Assembly (NCBI GenBank): GCA_945948915.1
Contig: CAMFCQ010000002.1
Span: forward strand, 21,888 to 85,887
Source of the DNA: an uncultured Clostridia bacterium
Lineage (GTDB): Bacteria; Bacillota; Clostridia; Christensenellales; Aristaeellaceae
Length of the DNA: 64,000 nucleotides
Reading direction: 5' to 3'
The position numbers and the translations under genes were made by a program. The stretch's first letter is position 1. Each line of letters starts with the position of its first letter. Below, piece by piece: positions 29,118 to 39,013 of the stretch. Below the pieces are notes generated by a model, which saw only the letters and a program-made list of their open reading frames with translations, was not told the DNA's origin and ran no database searches.

Positions 29118-29696
29118 ATGCACATGCTCATCGACGTATACGATTTTGACGGCACGATTTACGACGGCGATTCCACGGTGGATTTCGTGCGCTTTTCCCT
29201 GTCCCGTCATCCCGGGATGATCCTCGGCCTGCCGCGCGTGGCGCTGGCGGCGCTCCGCCTGGCGGCAGGGCGCAGCAATCTCACGCAGTTCAAGAGCGTG
29301 CTCTTTTCCGAGATGAGCAGGCGCTTCAGCCTGGAGGACGAGGCCCGCGCCTTTTGGGAGAGCGAAAGGACGCGCAGCAGGCTCGGCGCATGGTTTGAGC
29401 ACACGCCTCGCGACCTGCCCATCGTGATCGCGTCCGCCTCGCCGGAGTTTGAGCTCACGCACGCGGCGAAAATCCTGGGCGTGCCCACGCTCATCGGCAC
29501 GCAGTGCGACATGAAGACCGGCGAGCTGACCGGCAAAAACTGCAAGGGCGCACAGAAGATCGCGCGCATCCGCGAGGTTTTCGGCGAGTTTGAGGTGCGC
29601 GCCATGTACACCGACGACGCAAAGGCCGACGGCCCGCTGCTGGAGATCGCGCAGGAGAAGTACATCGTCACGCACGGACAGGTCAGGAAAATCTAA
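29118..29696 (+). CDS. HAD-IB family phosphatase
   Basis: LIDVYDFDGTIYDGDSTVDFVRFSLSRHP; MYTDDAKADGPLLEIAQEKYIV. Confidence 0.86.
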   Translation: MHMLIDVYDFDGTIYDGDSTVDFVRFSLSRHPGMILGLPRVALAALRLAAGRSNLTQFKSVLFSEMSRRFSLEDEARAFWESERTRSRLGAWFEHTPRDLPIVIASASPEFELTHAAKILGVPTLIGTQCDMKTGELTGKNCKGAQKIARIREVFGEFEVRAMYTDDAKADGPLLEIAQEKYIVTHGQVRKI

Positions 29697-29812
29697 TACG
29701 ATTTTCTATATAGAAACGAGCTATAAACGCGAAGCGAAGAAGGGAGTCTGAGGGACTGTGTCCCTCAGGCTAGGGGTTTGGGGGATGAAATCCCCCAACG
29801 TACCCCATCAAG
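29697..29812 (+). repeat. Modular repeat copy E3 (left end present, no right TIR seen)
   Basis: TACGATTTTCTATATAGAAACGAGCTATAAACGCGAAGCGAAGAAGGGAGTCTGAGGGACTGTGTCCCTCAGGCTAGGGGTTTGGGGGATGAAATCCCCCAACGTACCCC. Confidence 0.75.
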
Positions 29813-29832
29813 CACATCAGGGAGGAACGAGT

Positions 29833-30723
29833 ATGAAGAAGATGGAGAACATGAGCGGCTTCTTTGTCGCCGCGATCACCCCGTTTGACGAGAACGGCCA
29901 GTTCAGCGCGAAGGCGCTGCACGCGCTGATGGACAGGACGATTGCGCAGGGCGCAGCCGGCTTCCTGATCGGCGGCAGCAGCGCGGAGTGCCCGCTGCTC
30001 ACGCACAGGGAGCGCATCGACGGCCTGATGGCCGCCGCGCACTACGACGGCCGCGAAAAGACGAAGCTGATGGCCTCCGTCGCGTCCATCTCCACCGACG
30101 AAGCGATGGAGTACGCCAAGGCCGCCGAGACGCTTGGCTACGACGCGATGATCTCCACCGTGCCCTACTACTACAAGTTCGGCATGAAGCAGATCGCGGA
30201 GTACTTCGTGAAGCTGCGCAATCACGCCGACGTGCCGCTGTTTCTGTACAACTTCCCGGGCAACACGGGCGTGGAGATCGACATCGACAGCGATTACATC
30301 CGCGGCATCCTGACGGACGGCACCATCGCCGGCGTCAAGCAGACGAGCCTGAACCTGTACCAGATGGAGCGCATCAAAAACCTCAACGATCAGCTGGTGA
30401 TGTTCGGCGGCTTTGACGAGGTGTACATCGGCGCGCGCATGCTCGGTGCGGACGGCGCGATCGGCTCCACGTTCAACTTCACGCTGCCGCTGTTCACCAG
30501 GATCGAAGCCGCGTATACTGCCAAGGACTACGAGCTGGCGCAGCAGCTTCAGCGCCGCGCAAACAACATCATGCAGGCGCTGGTGTCCTGCTCGCTGTTC
30601 CCGTCCATCAAGCACATCCTCAAGGTGCAGGGGCTTGACGTGGGCGGCTGCCGCGCGCCGTTCCCGACGCTGACGCAGGAGCAGAAGGCGTACATCGAAA
30701 AGGTGGTTGCCGAGAACCTGTAA
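29833..30723 (+). CDS. Dihydrodipicolinate synthase/N-acetylneuraminate lyase family protein
   Basis: MSGFFVAAITPFDENGQFSAKALHALMDRTIAQGAAGFLIGGSSAECPLLTHRER; YNFPGNTGVEID; GVKQTSLNL. Confidence 0.9.
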   Translation: MKKMENMSGFFVAAITPFDENGQFSAKALHALMDRTIAQGAAGFLIGGSSAECPLLTHRERIDGLMAAAHYDGREKTKLMASVASISTDEAMEYAKAAETLGYDAMISTVPYYYKFGMKQIAEYFVKLRNHADVPLFLYNFPGNTGVEIDIDSDYIRGILTDGTIAGVKQTSLNLYQMERIKNLNDQLVMFGGFDEVYIGARMLGADGAIGSTFNFTLPLFTRIEAAYTAKDYELAQQLQRRANNIMQALVSCSLFPSIKHILKVQGLDVGGCRAPFPTLTQEQKAYIEKVVAENL

Positions 30724-30761
30724 CGCTGTCCTTATCGAAGCAGGCGATAAGCAAAAAACGG

Positions 30762-30800
30762 AGTCCGAGGGATGAATCCCCCGGACTCCTTTGGTTTTGC
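30762..30800. terminator. Terminator between convergent dapA-like and SPFH genes
   Basis: GGAGTCCGAGGGATGAATCCCCCGGACTCC hairpin flanked by A and T tracts. Confidence 0.75.
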
Positions 30801-30806
30801 TCCGGA

Positions 30807-31730
30807 TTACTTCTGTGCGCCGTCCTTCACCATGTCGTCCAGATTCAGGATGCCGGCTGCGCCCGTGCCGACCACGCCGGGCAGCTCGCCGTTCCAGTTC
30901 TCCGCGAGGGTGCTGAGGATGGTCTTATCCGTCAGCTTCTGGCCGATCTGCTCCAGGCGGTACGCCTCCGCGTCAGCCGCCAGCTTCACCGCGTCGGCCT
31001 CCGCCTGGGCGGCGATGAGCGTGGACTGCGCCTGGGCCTCGGCGGCGATGCGCACGCGCTCCGCCTCCGCCTCGGACTGCTTGATGGATACCTGCTTCTC
31101 TCGCTCAGCCTGCGCGATGGCCGTCTCGTTCTCGGTCGCGGCCTTCTTCTTGAGCTGCTCGGCCACCTGCTTGCTCTCCACCGCGGAGATGAACTCATCG
31201 GAGAAGTCGAAGTCGATAATGTTGAAATCGGTGATCGAGATGCCGATCTGGGAGAGCTTCGCGTCCAGCTCGTCGCGCATCTTGTCCGAGGACTCGGCGC
31301 GCTTGGAGATCAGCTCCTCCGCCGTGTACTGCGCGCAGACGGACTTGAGCACCTCATGCGTCGCCGGAACGATCAGGTTGTCCTCGTATGCCGTGCCCGT
31401 GCTCTTGTAGATGGCAAACGTCTTCTCCGTCTGCAGGCGGTAGTTGACCGCCAGCGTCGCGGAGACGGTCTGGATGTCCTTGGAGAAAGCCTCGGTGCTC
31501 AGCTCCAGCTTCTTGACGCGGTTGTCCATCGAGACGATCTTCTGCACGAACGGAATCTTGAAGTGCATGCCCTCCGGCAGCGCCGTGTCCTCCACCTTGC
31601 CCATCGTGAGCATGATGCCCGTGGAGCCGACCGGCACCGTGGCAAAGCAGTTGGGCAGGACGATGAGCGCCAGCACAGCCGCAACCGCCAGCAGCGCAAA
31701 GCGCCGGATGATTTTCAGTGACGTATTCAT
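30807..31730 (-). CDS. SPFH/prohibitin-family membrane protein
   Basis: VPVGSTGIMLTMGKVEDTALPEGMHFKIPFVQKIVSMDNRVKKLE; Ala/Glu-rich coiled coil. Confidence 0.9.
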   Translation of the reverse strand: MNTSLKIIRRFALLAVAAVLALIVLPNCFATVPVGSTGIMLTMGKVEDTALPEGMHFKIPFVQKIVSMDNRVKKLELSTEAFSKDIQTVSATLAVNYRLQTEKTFAIYKSTGTAYEDNLIVPATHEVLKSVCAQYTAEELISKRAESSDKMRDELDAKLSQIGISITDFNIIDFDFSDEFISAVESKQVAEQLKKKAATENETAIAQAEREKQVSIKQSEAEAERVRIAAEAQAQSTLIAAQAEADAVKLAADAEAYRLEQIGQKLTDKTILSTLAENWNGELPGVVGTGAAGILNLDDMVKDGAQK

Positions 31731-31905
31731 AGGTTCTCCTTTCGCCGGGCTTTGCCCGTGCCGTTGTATCTGTATCGCTGATGTGAATCCATCATATCAC
31801 AGCGCCTGCGCGGGGACAATGCTTCCGCTTCATGGAAATGTGTCGATTTTTCAGCTTCCGTCAAAAAGCGGGACGGAATCCGCATTCCGCCCCGCCTGTG
31901 TTTTC

Positions 31906-32787
31906 TTATTCCCCCAGCACATCCCACAGCCGCTGGAGCTCCTCCTGGCTGCCGTACTCCAGCACGATCTTGCCCTTGCTCTCGCTGCCCTGCATGGACA
32001 CCTTCAGGCCCGTGGCGCTGCGCAGGCGCTCGCGCAGCTCCTCGTATTCCACCGGCAGCGGCACGGCCCTGGGCTTCTCCCGCTGGGGCTGCGCCGCCTG
32101 CTTGGCCATGTTTTCCAGCTGGCGCACAGACCAGCCGTTTTGCACCGTCTTGGCAAAAAGCGCCGCCTGCAGCTTCTTGTCCGCGATGCCGGCCAGCACG
32201 CGCGCGTGGCCTGCCGAAATCGCGCCGTCGATGACGGCCTGCTGCATCGCCCGGGGCAGATTGAGCAGGCGCAGCAGATTGGCCACCGCCGGGCGGCTGC
32301 GGCCCAGGCGCTCGGAAACGGCCTCCTGCGTCAGCGCGCACTCGTTCATCAGGGTGTAGATGCCCTGCGCCTCCTCGATCGGGTTGAGGTTCTCGCGCTG
32401 GATGTTCTCAATGAGCGCGGCCTCCTGGCGCTTGATCTCGTCCCATTCGCGCACGATCGCCGGGATCGTCTCAAGCCCCGCCAGCCGCGCGGCGCGCCAG
32501 CGGCGCTCGCCCGCGATAATCGTATAGCGCGCCCCGCTGCGGGCGACGAGAATCGGCGAGAGCACGCCGCTGTGACGGATGGAGTCCGCCAGCTGGGCAA
32601 GCGCCTCGTCGTCAAACTTCTTGCGCGGCTGATCGCGGTTGGGATCGATATCGCCAAGTTTGATCTCCACGACCGCATCCGCAGGCGCGGCGGCAGGCTC
32701 GTATTGATGGCCTACGGACTCGACGACCTCTTCCACATCCGGCAGGATCGCGCTCAGGCCCCTGCCCAGTCCCAATTTCTTCGCCAT
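31906..32787 (-). CDS. parB: ParB/Spo0J chromosome partitioning protein
   Basis: GLGRGLSAILPDVEE; DIDPNRDQPRKKFDDEALAQLADSIRHSGVLSPILV; YTIIAGERRWRAARLAGL. Confidence 0.94.
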   Translation of the reverse strand: MAKKLGLGRGLSAILPDVEEVVESVGHQYEPAAAPADAVVEIKLGDIDPNRDQPRKKFDDEALAQLADSIRHSGVLSPILVARSGARYTIIAGERRWRAARLAGLETIPAIVREWDEIKRQEAALIENIQRENLNPIEEAQGIYTLMNECALTQEAVSERLGRSRPAVANLLRLLNLPRAMQQAVIDGAISAGHARVLAGIADKKLQAALFAKTVQNGWSVRQLENMAKQAAQPQREKPRAVPLPVEYEELRERLRSATGLKVSMQGSESKGKIVLEYGSQEELQRLWDVLGE

Positions 32788-32843
32788 GACAATCTCCTTT
32801 ATTCAAGCCGTTTCCCGCCCGGTTTCTTTATCGGCCATGCCGG

Positions 32844-33599
32844 TTATCTCGCCAGGAATTCCTTCGCCAGCGCCTGATAGCTCTGCGCGCCCAGCGAGCG
32901 CGGATCGTACAGGTGGATCGGCAGGCCGTGGCTGGGCGCCTCGCCCAGGCGCACGTTGCGCGGCACGACGGTATTGTATACCTTGCCCTTGAAAACCTTG
33001 CGCACCTCCTGCGCGACCTGGATGCCCAGGTTCGTGCGCGCGTCGAGCATCGTGAGCACCACGCCCTCGATGCTCAGCCTGCGGTTGATCTTCTGCACCT
33101 TCTGGATGGTGCCCATCAGCGCGCTCACGCCCTCCAGCGCATAGTATTCGCACTGGATTGGGATCAGCACGCCGTCCGCGGCGCACAGCGCGTTGAGCGT
33201 GATCAGGCCCAGGGACGGCGGGCAGTCGATGAAGATATAGTCAAACTCGGCGCGGGCGGCCTCCAGCGCCTCGGCAAGCACATGCTCGCGCCCCTCCACG
33301 CCCGCCAGCTCGATCTCCGCCCCCGCCAGGCGGATGTCCGCCGGGAGCACAAAAAGCGTCTCCACCTGCGTCCTGATGAGCGCGTCCTTCAGCTCCACCT
33401 CGCCGGCCATGACCTCGTAGACGGTTGGCGTGGTGCTCTTCACGCGCACGCCCAGGCCGCTTGAGGTATTGCCCTGCGGATCGGCGTCCACCACCAGCAC
33501 GCGGTAGCCCTCGCTGGCCACGCACGCGGAGAGGTTGACGCTGGTGGTCGTCTTGCCGACGCCGCCCTTCTGATTGGTGATTGCAATGATTTTAGCCAT
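32844..33599 (-). CDS. parA: ParA/Soj chromosome partitioning ATPase
   Basis: MAKIIAITNQKGGVGKTTTSVNLSACVASEGYRVLVVDADPQGNTSSGLG. Confidence 0.95.
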   Translation of the reverse strand: MAKIIAITNQKGGVGKTTTSVNLSACVASEGYRVLVVDADPQGNTSSGLGVRVKSTTPTVYEVMAGEVELKDALIRTQVETLFVLPADIRLAGAEIELAGVEGREHVLAEALEAARAEFDYIFIDCPPSLGLITLNALCAADGVLIPIQCEYYALEGVSALMGTIQKVQKINRRLSIEGVVLTMLDARTNLGIQVAQEVRKVFKGKVYNTVVPRNVRLGEAPSHGLPIHLYDPRSLGAQSYQALAKEFLAR

Positions 33600-33617
33600 G
33601 GTTGTTGATCCTCGGAA

Positions 33618-34070
33618 TCATGATAATTGTCCGTTCTCGGTGAGCACCTGCACGTAATACGCGCGGTCCGTTTCGTCCATCGGGAAGCGGCGGACCAGCT
33701 CGCGCATCGCGGCAAAGGAGCCCTCGCGCGAGAAATCGCACAGCGCGTCGCGCACGCTGGCGCTCACCGGCAGGCTCTCATACGAGAGCGCCAGCAGCCT
33801 GTCCGCCAGGTCGTGAATGAACGCGCTGGTGATGCGCACGCGGCGCCCGCTGTTCAGCGCGACGACCATGGTGCCCTGCGAGCCGGTAAAGACGGCGTTG
33901 AACACGGCGGAATCGATCTGCGCAAGCAGCGTGGAAAGCGCGGCGTCAGTGCGCATGAAGCGCACCAGCGACTGGTTGACCGCATAGACCAGCTCCGGGC
34001 AGCGCTCAAGCAGCGCATCGCCCAGCGCCATGCGCAGCATCGCCTCAATCCTGTCAATCCTGTTTGCCAC
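33618..34070 (-). CDS. Hypothetical protein upstream of parA
   Basis: Intact ORF MANRIDRIEAMLRMALGDALLERCPELVYAV..., co-directional with parAB; no motif recognised. Confidence 0.65.
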   Translation of the reverse strand: MANRIDRIEAMLRMALGDALLERCPELVYAVNQSLVRFMRTDAALSTLLAQIDSAVFNAVFTGSQGTMVVALNSGRRVRITSAFIHDLADRLLALSYESLPVSASVRDALCDFSREGSFAAMRELVRRFPMDETDRAYYVQVLTENGQLS

Positions 34071-34168
34071 CGTATCTCACCGCCGTTTCATCTGCACAGT
34101 CCGGTATCTTATTCTACACGCATTGCCCGTTCTCCCGCAAGGGGGTGCGGGGAAAAACAGGAACTTGC

Positions 34169-35482
34169 TCAGTCGTCCGTCTCCGGCTGCGGCATGCTCG
34201 AGAGCAGCGTCACCAGCACCCCGGCAAAGACGAACAGCGCGATGCACACCGCAAAGGGCAGGCGCAGGGACACCTCGGCCATCTGCCCGATGAGGCTGGG
34301 AAAGACCGCCGTCAGCAGCGAAACCGTGCCGTAGACGAGGCCGCACACGCGGGCGCGCTCCTCCTCGCCGGCGTTGATGAACATCAGCGAGCTGGTCGAG
34401 GGCGAGAGGATGGACAGGGCCGCGGCCTCCAGCAGCGTGCTCAAAAGCAGCATGAAGACGGCTGCCGCGCCTCTGGGCGATGCCAGCAGCAGCGCCATGG
34501 CCGCGATGTGCATCGCAAGACCGCCGAGCATCGGGCGCTTCATCGGCAGGCGCGTCACGCGCGGCACGAGGAAGAGCACGCACAAAAGCGTCATCAGCGA
34601 TTTGGTCGTGGAAAAGAAAACCACGTTGCCCTGCGCAATGCCCAGCTCCCGGCACGCCAGCAGCGACCAGTAGCTGTTGGTCAGCGTGGTCACCAGCGAA
34701 TAGGAGGCGACGATGCCGAAGGTCAGCAGCATCCGCCTGTTCAGCACGGTCCGGATATACACGTCCTTGCACTCATACAGCAGGCGGAAGATGCTCTTGC
34801 TTTTTGTGGCCTCCATGCGCCGGCGGCCCACGCTGGTTTCGACGGAGAATTTCTGCACAAGGATGAACTTGACCGTCATGGAGACGAACGTCACGCCGTA
34901 GAGCACGCGCATTGTGGGCACCAGGCCGAACGCGTCGATGGCGAGCTTGGACAGCGGCGCAAAGAACGCGGAGAACAGCCCCAGCATCTGCGTCAGGGAG
35001 AACGCGGGCATGATGTCCTCCTGCTTCATGTCGTCGATGAGCAGAAGCGACCAGGAGTTCTCCGTCACGCGCCACGCGCCGTTGAAGACGGCCGCCGCGG
35101 CAAACCAGTGGAAGTCCTGCGAGATCATCCACAGGAACTCCGGCACGGACCAGGACAGCGTGTCAAACAGAAACGTCGTCCTGCGCCGGCCCAGCTTGTC
35201 CGTGACCACGCCGGAGAGCACGGCAAAGATCACCTGCGAGACGATGTTGATCGAGGCCACATAGCCGATCTGCGCGGGCGACAGGCCCAGCGCCGCCATA
35301 TACAGCGACGCATACGGCAGGCACAGGTTGTAGGGAATGCCCCACAGCGGCTCCGGCCACAGGCAGGCGCGGGCGTTGCCCTTCAGGCCCATCAGGAAAG
35401 AAAGCATCGGGTTCTTCATCAGCCCGTTTTTCAGCCGTTTCATCGTGCGCATCCTCCGTCCACTCCGCATGCCAAAGGTCAA
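34169..35482 (-). CDS. Major facilitator superfamily transporter
   Basis: 12-TM-like pattern; SGVVTDKLGRRRTTFLFD between TM2 and TM3. Confidence 0.85.
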   Translation of the reverse strand: MTFGMRSGRRMRTMKRLKNGLMKNPMLSFLMGLKGNARACLWPEPLWGIPYNLCLPYASLYMAALGLSPAQIGYVASINIVSQVIFAVLSGVVTDKLGRRRTTFLFDTLSWSVPEFLWMISQDFHWFAAAAVFNGAWRVTENSWSLLLIDDMKQEDIMPAFSLTQMLGLFSAFFAPLSKLAIDAFGLVPTMRVLYGVTFVSMTVKFILVQKFSVETSVGRRRMEATKSKSIFRLLYECKDVYIRTVLNRRMLLTFGIVASYSLVTTLTNSYWSLLACRELGIAQGNVVFFSTTKSLMTLLCVLFLVPRVTRLPMKRPMLGGLAMHIAAMALLLASPRGAAAVFMLLLSTLLEAAALSILSPSTSSLMFINAGEEERARVCGLVYGTVSLLTAVFPSLIGQMAEVSLRLPFAVCIALFVFAGVLVTLLSSMPQPETDD

Positions 35483-35605
35483 CCGATATTATACAGGAGG
35501 CCATGACTGAATGCAAGGCGCTTATCCGTTTACTTTTGCGCCGTTTGGGGGTATACTGAATTATTCGAAGCTGTACAGGCAATCCCTGTGAAAAGGAGGT
35601 TTTCC

Positions 35606-36991
35606 ATGCTTTCATCCGACCTTTGCTCCCGGGTGCTTTCGCGCGCGCTGCGCGGCGGCGGCACATTCGCGGAGATCTTTTACGAGGACACCCGCTCCTT
35701 CGGCATGACGCTGCGCTCTGGCAAGATCGAAAACGCCGCCGTCTCGCGTCCTCGCGGCGCGGGCATCCGCATCTACGACGGCCTGCGCTCCATCTACGTC
35801 TACACCTGCGATGTGACGCAGCAGGGCCTTCTGCGCGCCGCCGACCGCGCCGCCGCCGCCGTGACCGACACCCGCGGCACGGGCCGCGACGTGATCCTGC
35901 ATGAAAAGACATTCACCGATATGCACCCGGTGAAGGCGCCGGTGCTGGGCGTTGACGCGCAAAGGCGCGCGGACGTGCTGCGCGCCGCGGACAGCGCCGC
36001 CCGCGCGGTCTCCGGCCGCATCACGCAGGTGTCCTGCGGCCTGCTTGCCCGCGAGCAGCACGTGCTCATCGCCAACAGCGAGGGCCTGTATACCGGAGAC
36101 ACGCGCACCTATACCCGCCTGACCTGCGCCGCCATCGCCAGCGACGGCGCGGAGAACCAGACCGGCACGGACAGCCCCGGCGCGCTGATGGGCTTTGAGC
36201 TGTTTGAAAGCCGCGTCGATCCCGAAAAGAGCGGACAAAAGGCCGCCAAAACCGCCGTCACCATGCTCGACGCGCCGTATGTGCAGGCGGGCGATATGCC
36301 GGTGGTCATCGCCGGGGGCTTCGGCGGCGTGATCTTCCACGAGGCCTGCGGCCACTCGCTCGAGGCGACGAGTGTGGAGCCCGGCATGAGCGAATTTGCC
36401 GGCAAGCTGGGAGAGCAGATCGCCGCGCCGTGCGTCACCGCCATCGACGACGGCACCATGCCAAACGAGTGGGGCAGCGAAAACATCGACGACGAGGGCA
36501 CGCCGACCACGCGCCTTGTGCTCATCGAAAACGGCATCCTTAAGAACTACATGATCGACCGGCTCAACGGCCTGAAGATGGGCATGGCGCCCACCGGCAG
36601 CGGACGCCGCGAGAGCTACGCCTACGCGCCGACCAGCCGCATGCGCAACACGTTCATCGCGGCGGGACACGACGACGAGGACGAGATGATCCGCACCATG
36701 GGTGACGGCCTGTACGCCGCGCAGATGGGCGGCGGCAGCGTCAACCCCGCCACCGGCGAATTCAACTTCGCCGTGCAGGAGGGCTATCTGGTCAAAGACG
36801 GCAGGATCGTCTCGCCCGTGCGCGGCGCGTCGCTCATCGGACGCGGCAGCGAGATCCTCATGCGCATCGACCGCGTGGGCAGGGAGATGACCATGGGCCA
36901 GGGCATGTGCGGCTCGCGCAGCGGCAGCGTGCCCACGAACGTCGGCCAGCCGACCATCCGCGTCAGCCGCCTGACTGTCGGCGGAAAGTGA
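35606..36991 (+). CDS. tldD: TldD-family metallopeptidase
   Basis: GGFGGVIFHEACGHSLEATSV (HExxxH) and YAYAPTSRMRNTFIAAG; followed by a PmbA partner. Confidence 0.93.
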   Translation: MLSSDLCSRVLSRALRGGGTFAEIFYEDTRSFGMTLRSGKIENAAVSRPRGAGIRIYDGLRSIYVYTCDVTQQGLLRAADRAAAAVTDTRGTGRDVILHEKTFTDMHPVKAPVLGVDAQRRADVLRAADSAARAVSGRITQVSCGLLAREQHVLIANSEGLYTGDTRTYTRLTCAAIASDGAENQTGTDSPGALMGFELFESRVDPEKSGQKAAKTAVTMLDAPYVQAGDMPVVIAGGFGGVIFHEACGHSLEATSVEPGMSEFAGKLGEQIAAPCVTAIDDGTMPNEWGSENIDDEGTPTTRLVLIENGILKNYMIDRLNGLKMGMAPTGSGRRESYAYAPTSRMRNTFIAAGHDDEDEMIRTMGDGLYAAQMGGGSVNPATGEFNFAVQEGYLVKDGRIVSPVRGASLIGRGSEILMRIDRVGREMTMGQGMCGSRSGSVPTNVGQPTIRVSRLTVGGK

Positions 36992-37001
36992 GGGAACGCA
37001 T

Positions 37002-38345
37002 ATGGAAAAGAGCTTTGAAAACCAGATGAACGCCTTCGCCGACAGGGCACTTGCCGCCGCGCAGGCCGCTGGCATCTCCCCTGCCGAGGCGACGTATTCC
37101 CTGAGCGAATCCTTCTCCGTCCGCGTGCGCGCGCAGAAGCTGGAGGACTACAAGGTCTCCGACCGCTTTCAGCTCACGCTGCGCGGCTGCTGGCATGGCC
37201 GCATCGGCACAGCAAAGACGCAGGCGATGGACGAGGAGAGCCTTGACCTGCTCATTCAGGGCGTGAAGGAGAGCGCCGAGCTGATCGAAACCGATGAGCA
37301 GGACGAGATTCTGCCGCCGGACGCGCATTACGACGCGGTGTGCAATTACAGTGACGCGCTGGATGCCGTCACCGCGGAGGACAAAATCGCGCTGGCAATG
37401 CGCATCGACGATCGCCTGTGCGCCGCCGACGCGCGCATCACCCCCGACGACACCGTCGTCTCCACCGCCGGCGAGGTCTTCTGCCTCAGAAATACGCTGG
37501 GCCTCCATCTGTCGCACAGCAGCAACATGATCTATGCCTACGCCAGTTGCCTGGCCAGAGAGGGCGAAGCCGCCTCCACGGGCTTTAAGCTCCTGTGGGG
37601 CTACGCCATGGAGGACGTCAGCCCCTTCGACGTGGCCGACGGCTGCGTGAAGGACGCGCTGGACAAGCTGGGCGCGGGCCGCCTGCCCAGCGGCGCGCGG
37701 CGCGTCGTCATCCGCAACAACGCCATGGCCGACCTGCTCTCCACGTTCAGCGGCGTGTTCTCCGCGGACAACGCGCAGAAGGGCCTGTCCCTGCTCGCCG
37801 GCAAGGAGGGCACGGCCATCGCCAGCCCGGCGGTCACGCTGGTTGACGACCCGCTGATGCCCTGGGGCATGGGCAGCTGTCCTTTTGACCGCGAGGGCGC
37901 GGCGACGATGAGCAAGAACGTCATCGACGGCGGCGTGCTGCGCACGCTGCTGCACAACCGCAAGACCGCCAAAAAAGCGGGCGTGCAGACCACCGGCAAC
38001 GCCGCCGGCGCCGGCACCGTCGCGCCGAGCAACCTGTACATCGCGCCCGGCCAGGCGCCGCTTGACGATCTGCTCGCGCGCATGGGCGACGGCCTGCTGA
38101 TCACCGAGGTCAGCGGCCTGCACGCCGGCGCGAACCCCATCAGCGGCGACTTCTCCCTGCTCTCGCGCGGCTTTGAGATCGCAAACGGTCAGATCCAGCG
38201 CGCGGTGGAGCAGTTCACCGTCGCGGGCAACTTCTTCACGCTCCTGCAGGAGATTGAGGGCGTGGGCAGCGATCTGCTGTTTGAGGGCTCGCCCATCGGC
38301 AGCCCGAGCGTCGCGGTGAAGGCGATGAGTATCGCGGGGGAATAA
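37002..38345 (+). CDS. pmbA: PmbA/TldE-family protein
   Basis: Paired with tldD; GVQTTGNAAGAGTVAPSNLYIAPG; FSLLSRGFEIANGQIQRAVEQFTVAGNF. Confidence 0.9.
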   Translation: MEKSFENQMNAFADRALAAAQAAGISPAEATYSLSESFSVRVRAQKLEDYKVSDRFQLTLRGCWHGRIGTAKTQAMDEESLDLLIQGVKESAELIETDEQDEILPPDAHYDAVCNYSDALDAVTAEDKIALAMRIDDRLCAADARITPDDTVVSTAGEVFCLRNTLGLHLSHSSNMIYAYASCLAREGEAASTGFKLLWGYAMEDVSPFDVADGCVKDALDKLGAGRLPSGARRVVIRNNAMADLLSTFSGVFSADNAQKGLSLLAGKEGTAIASPAVTLVDDPLMPWGMGSCPFDREGAATMSKNVIDGGVLRTLLHNRKTAKKAGVQTTGNAAGAGTVAPSNLYIAPGQAPLDDLLARMGDGLLITEVSGLHAGANPISGDFSLLSRGFEIANGQIQRAVEQFTVAGNFFTLLQEIEGVGSDLLFEGSPIGSPSVAVKAMSIAGE

Positions 38346-38357
38346 CGATTTCATCAT

Positions 38358-38388
38358 AAAGGGGCACCTGTCGGTGCCCCTTTTATGA
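38358..38388. terminator. Terminator between convergent pmbA and vanZ-like genes
   Basis: AAAGGGGCACCTGTCGGTGCCCCTTTT. Confidence 0.8.
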
Positions 38389-38868
38389 TCTCTTCCGCCT
38401 TCCCGCCATCCGCTGTGCCGCGCCGCATGCGCCCCATGCCAGCGCCGCGCCGAGCGTGTCGATCCCCACGTCCACGGCGCTCGGCCCGCGATCCGCCACA
38501 AACGCCTGATGTCCCTCGTCCGTGGCGGCATAGCAGGCGCACAGGCACAGCGCCGCAAGGCCCGGCCTGCGCGCGCCGCTTTTTTCAAGTGCCCGGCGGT
38601 ATAGGAAAAACAAAACCGCGTACTCCGCCATGTGCGCACCCTTGCGCACCAGCAGATGGATGGCGTCCATCGGGACGCCCGACGCCGCGTCCTCCCCAAG
38701 GAGAAAGGAAATCGCCGACAGCACAAGCTGCGCAAGACGCCCGCTCTGTGCCCCGGAGACATCGCCGGGCATCGCGCTCATCAGGAAAATCACGCCCATC
38801 CACGTAAGCGCGCCAAGCCACGCCTTCACCTTGTCCATGCCGTTTTCCTCCCTGATCCTTTTTTGCAT
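38383..38868 (-). CDS. VanZ-family membrane protein
   Basis: LLVRKGAHMAEYAVLFFLYRRAL; YAATDEGHQAFVADRGPSAVDVGIDTLGAAL. Confidence 0.88.
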   Translation of the reverse strand: MQKRIREENGMDKVKAWLGALTWMGVIFLMSAMPGDVSGAQSGRLAQLVLSAISFLLGEDAASGVPMDAIHLLVRKGAHMAEYAVLFFLYRRALEKSGARRPGLAALCLCACYAATDEGHQAFVADRGPSAVDVGIDTLGAALAWGACGAAQRMAGRRKRS

Positions 38869-39013
38869 ATCTGTTCACAGGATATCATATTTGACCGGTT
38901 TTTGCAAAAAGTGCTTGAGTTTTCATCATCGTCTGGTATAATAAATAGAAGAATTCTCCTTGTTTGTCAAGCAAACCATATGAAGCATATTCTCATTTCG
39001 GGAGGTATGACCT

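Noticed and set aside
1-35000. Chromosome origin (oriC) suspected from rsmG and parAB
   Set aside because: No dnaA/dnaN, mnmG, rpmH or DnaA-box cluster (TTATCCACA) noticed; gene content does not support an origin inside the window.
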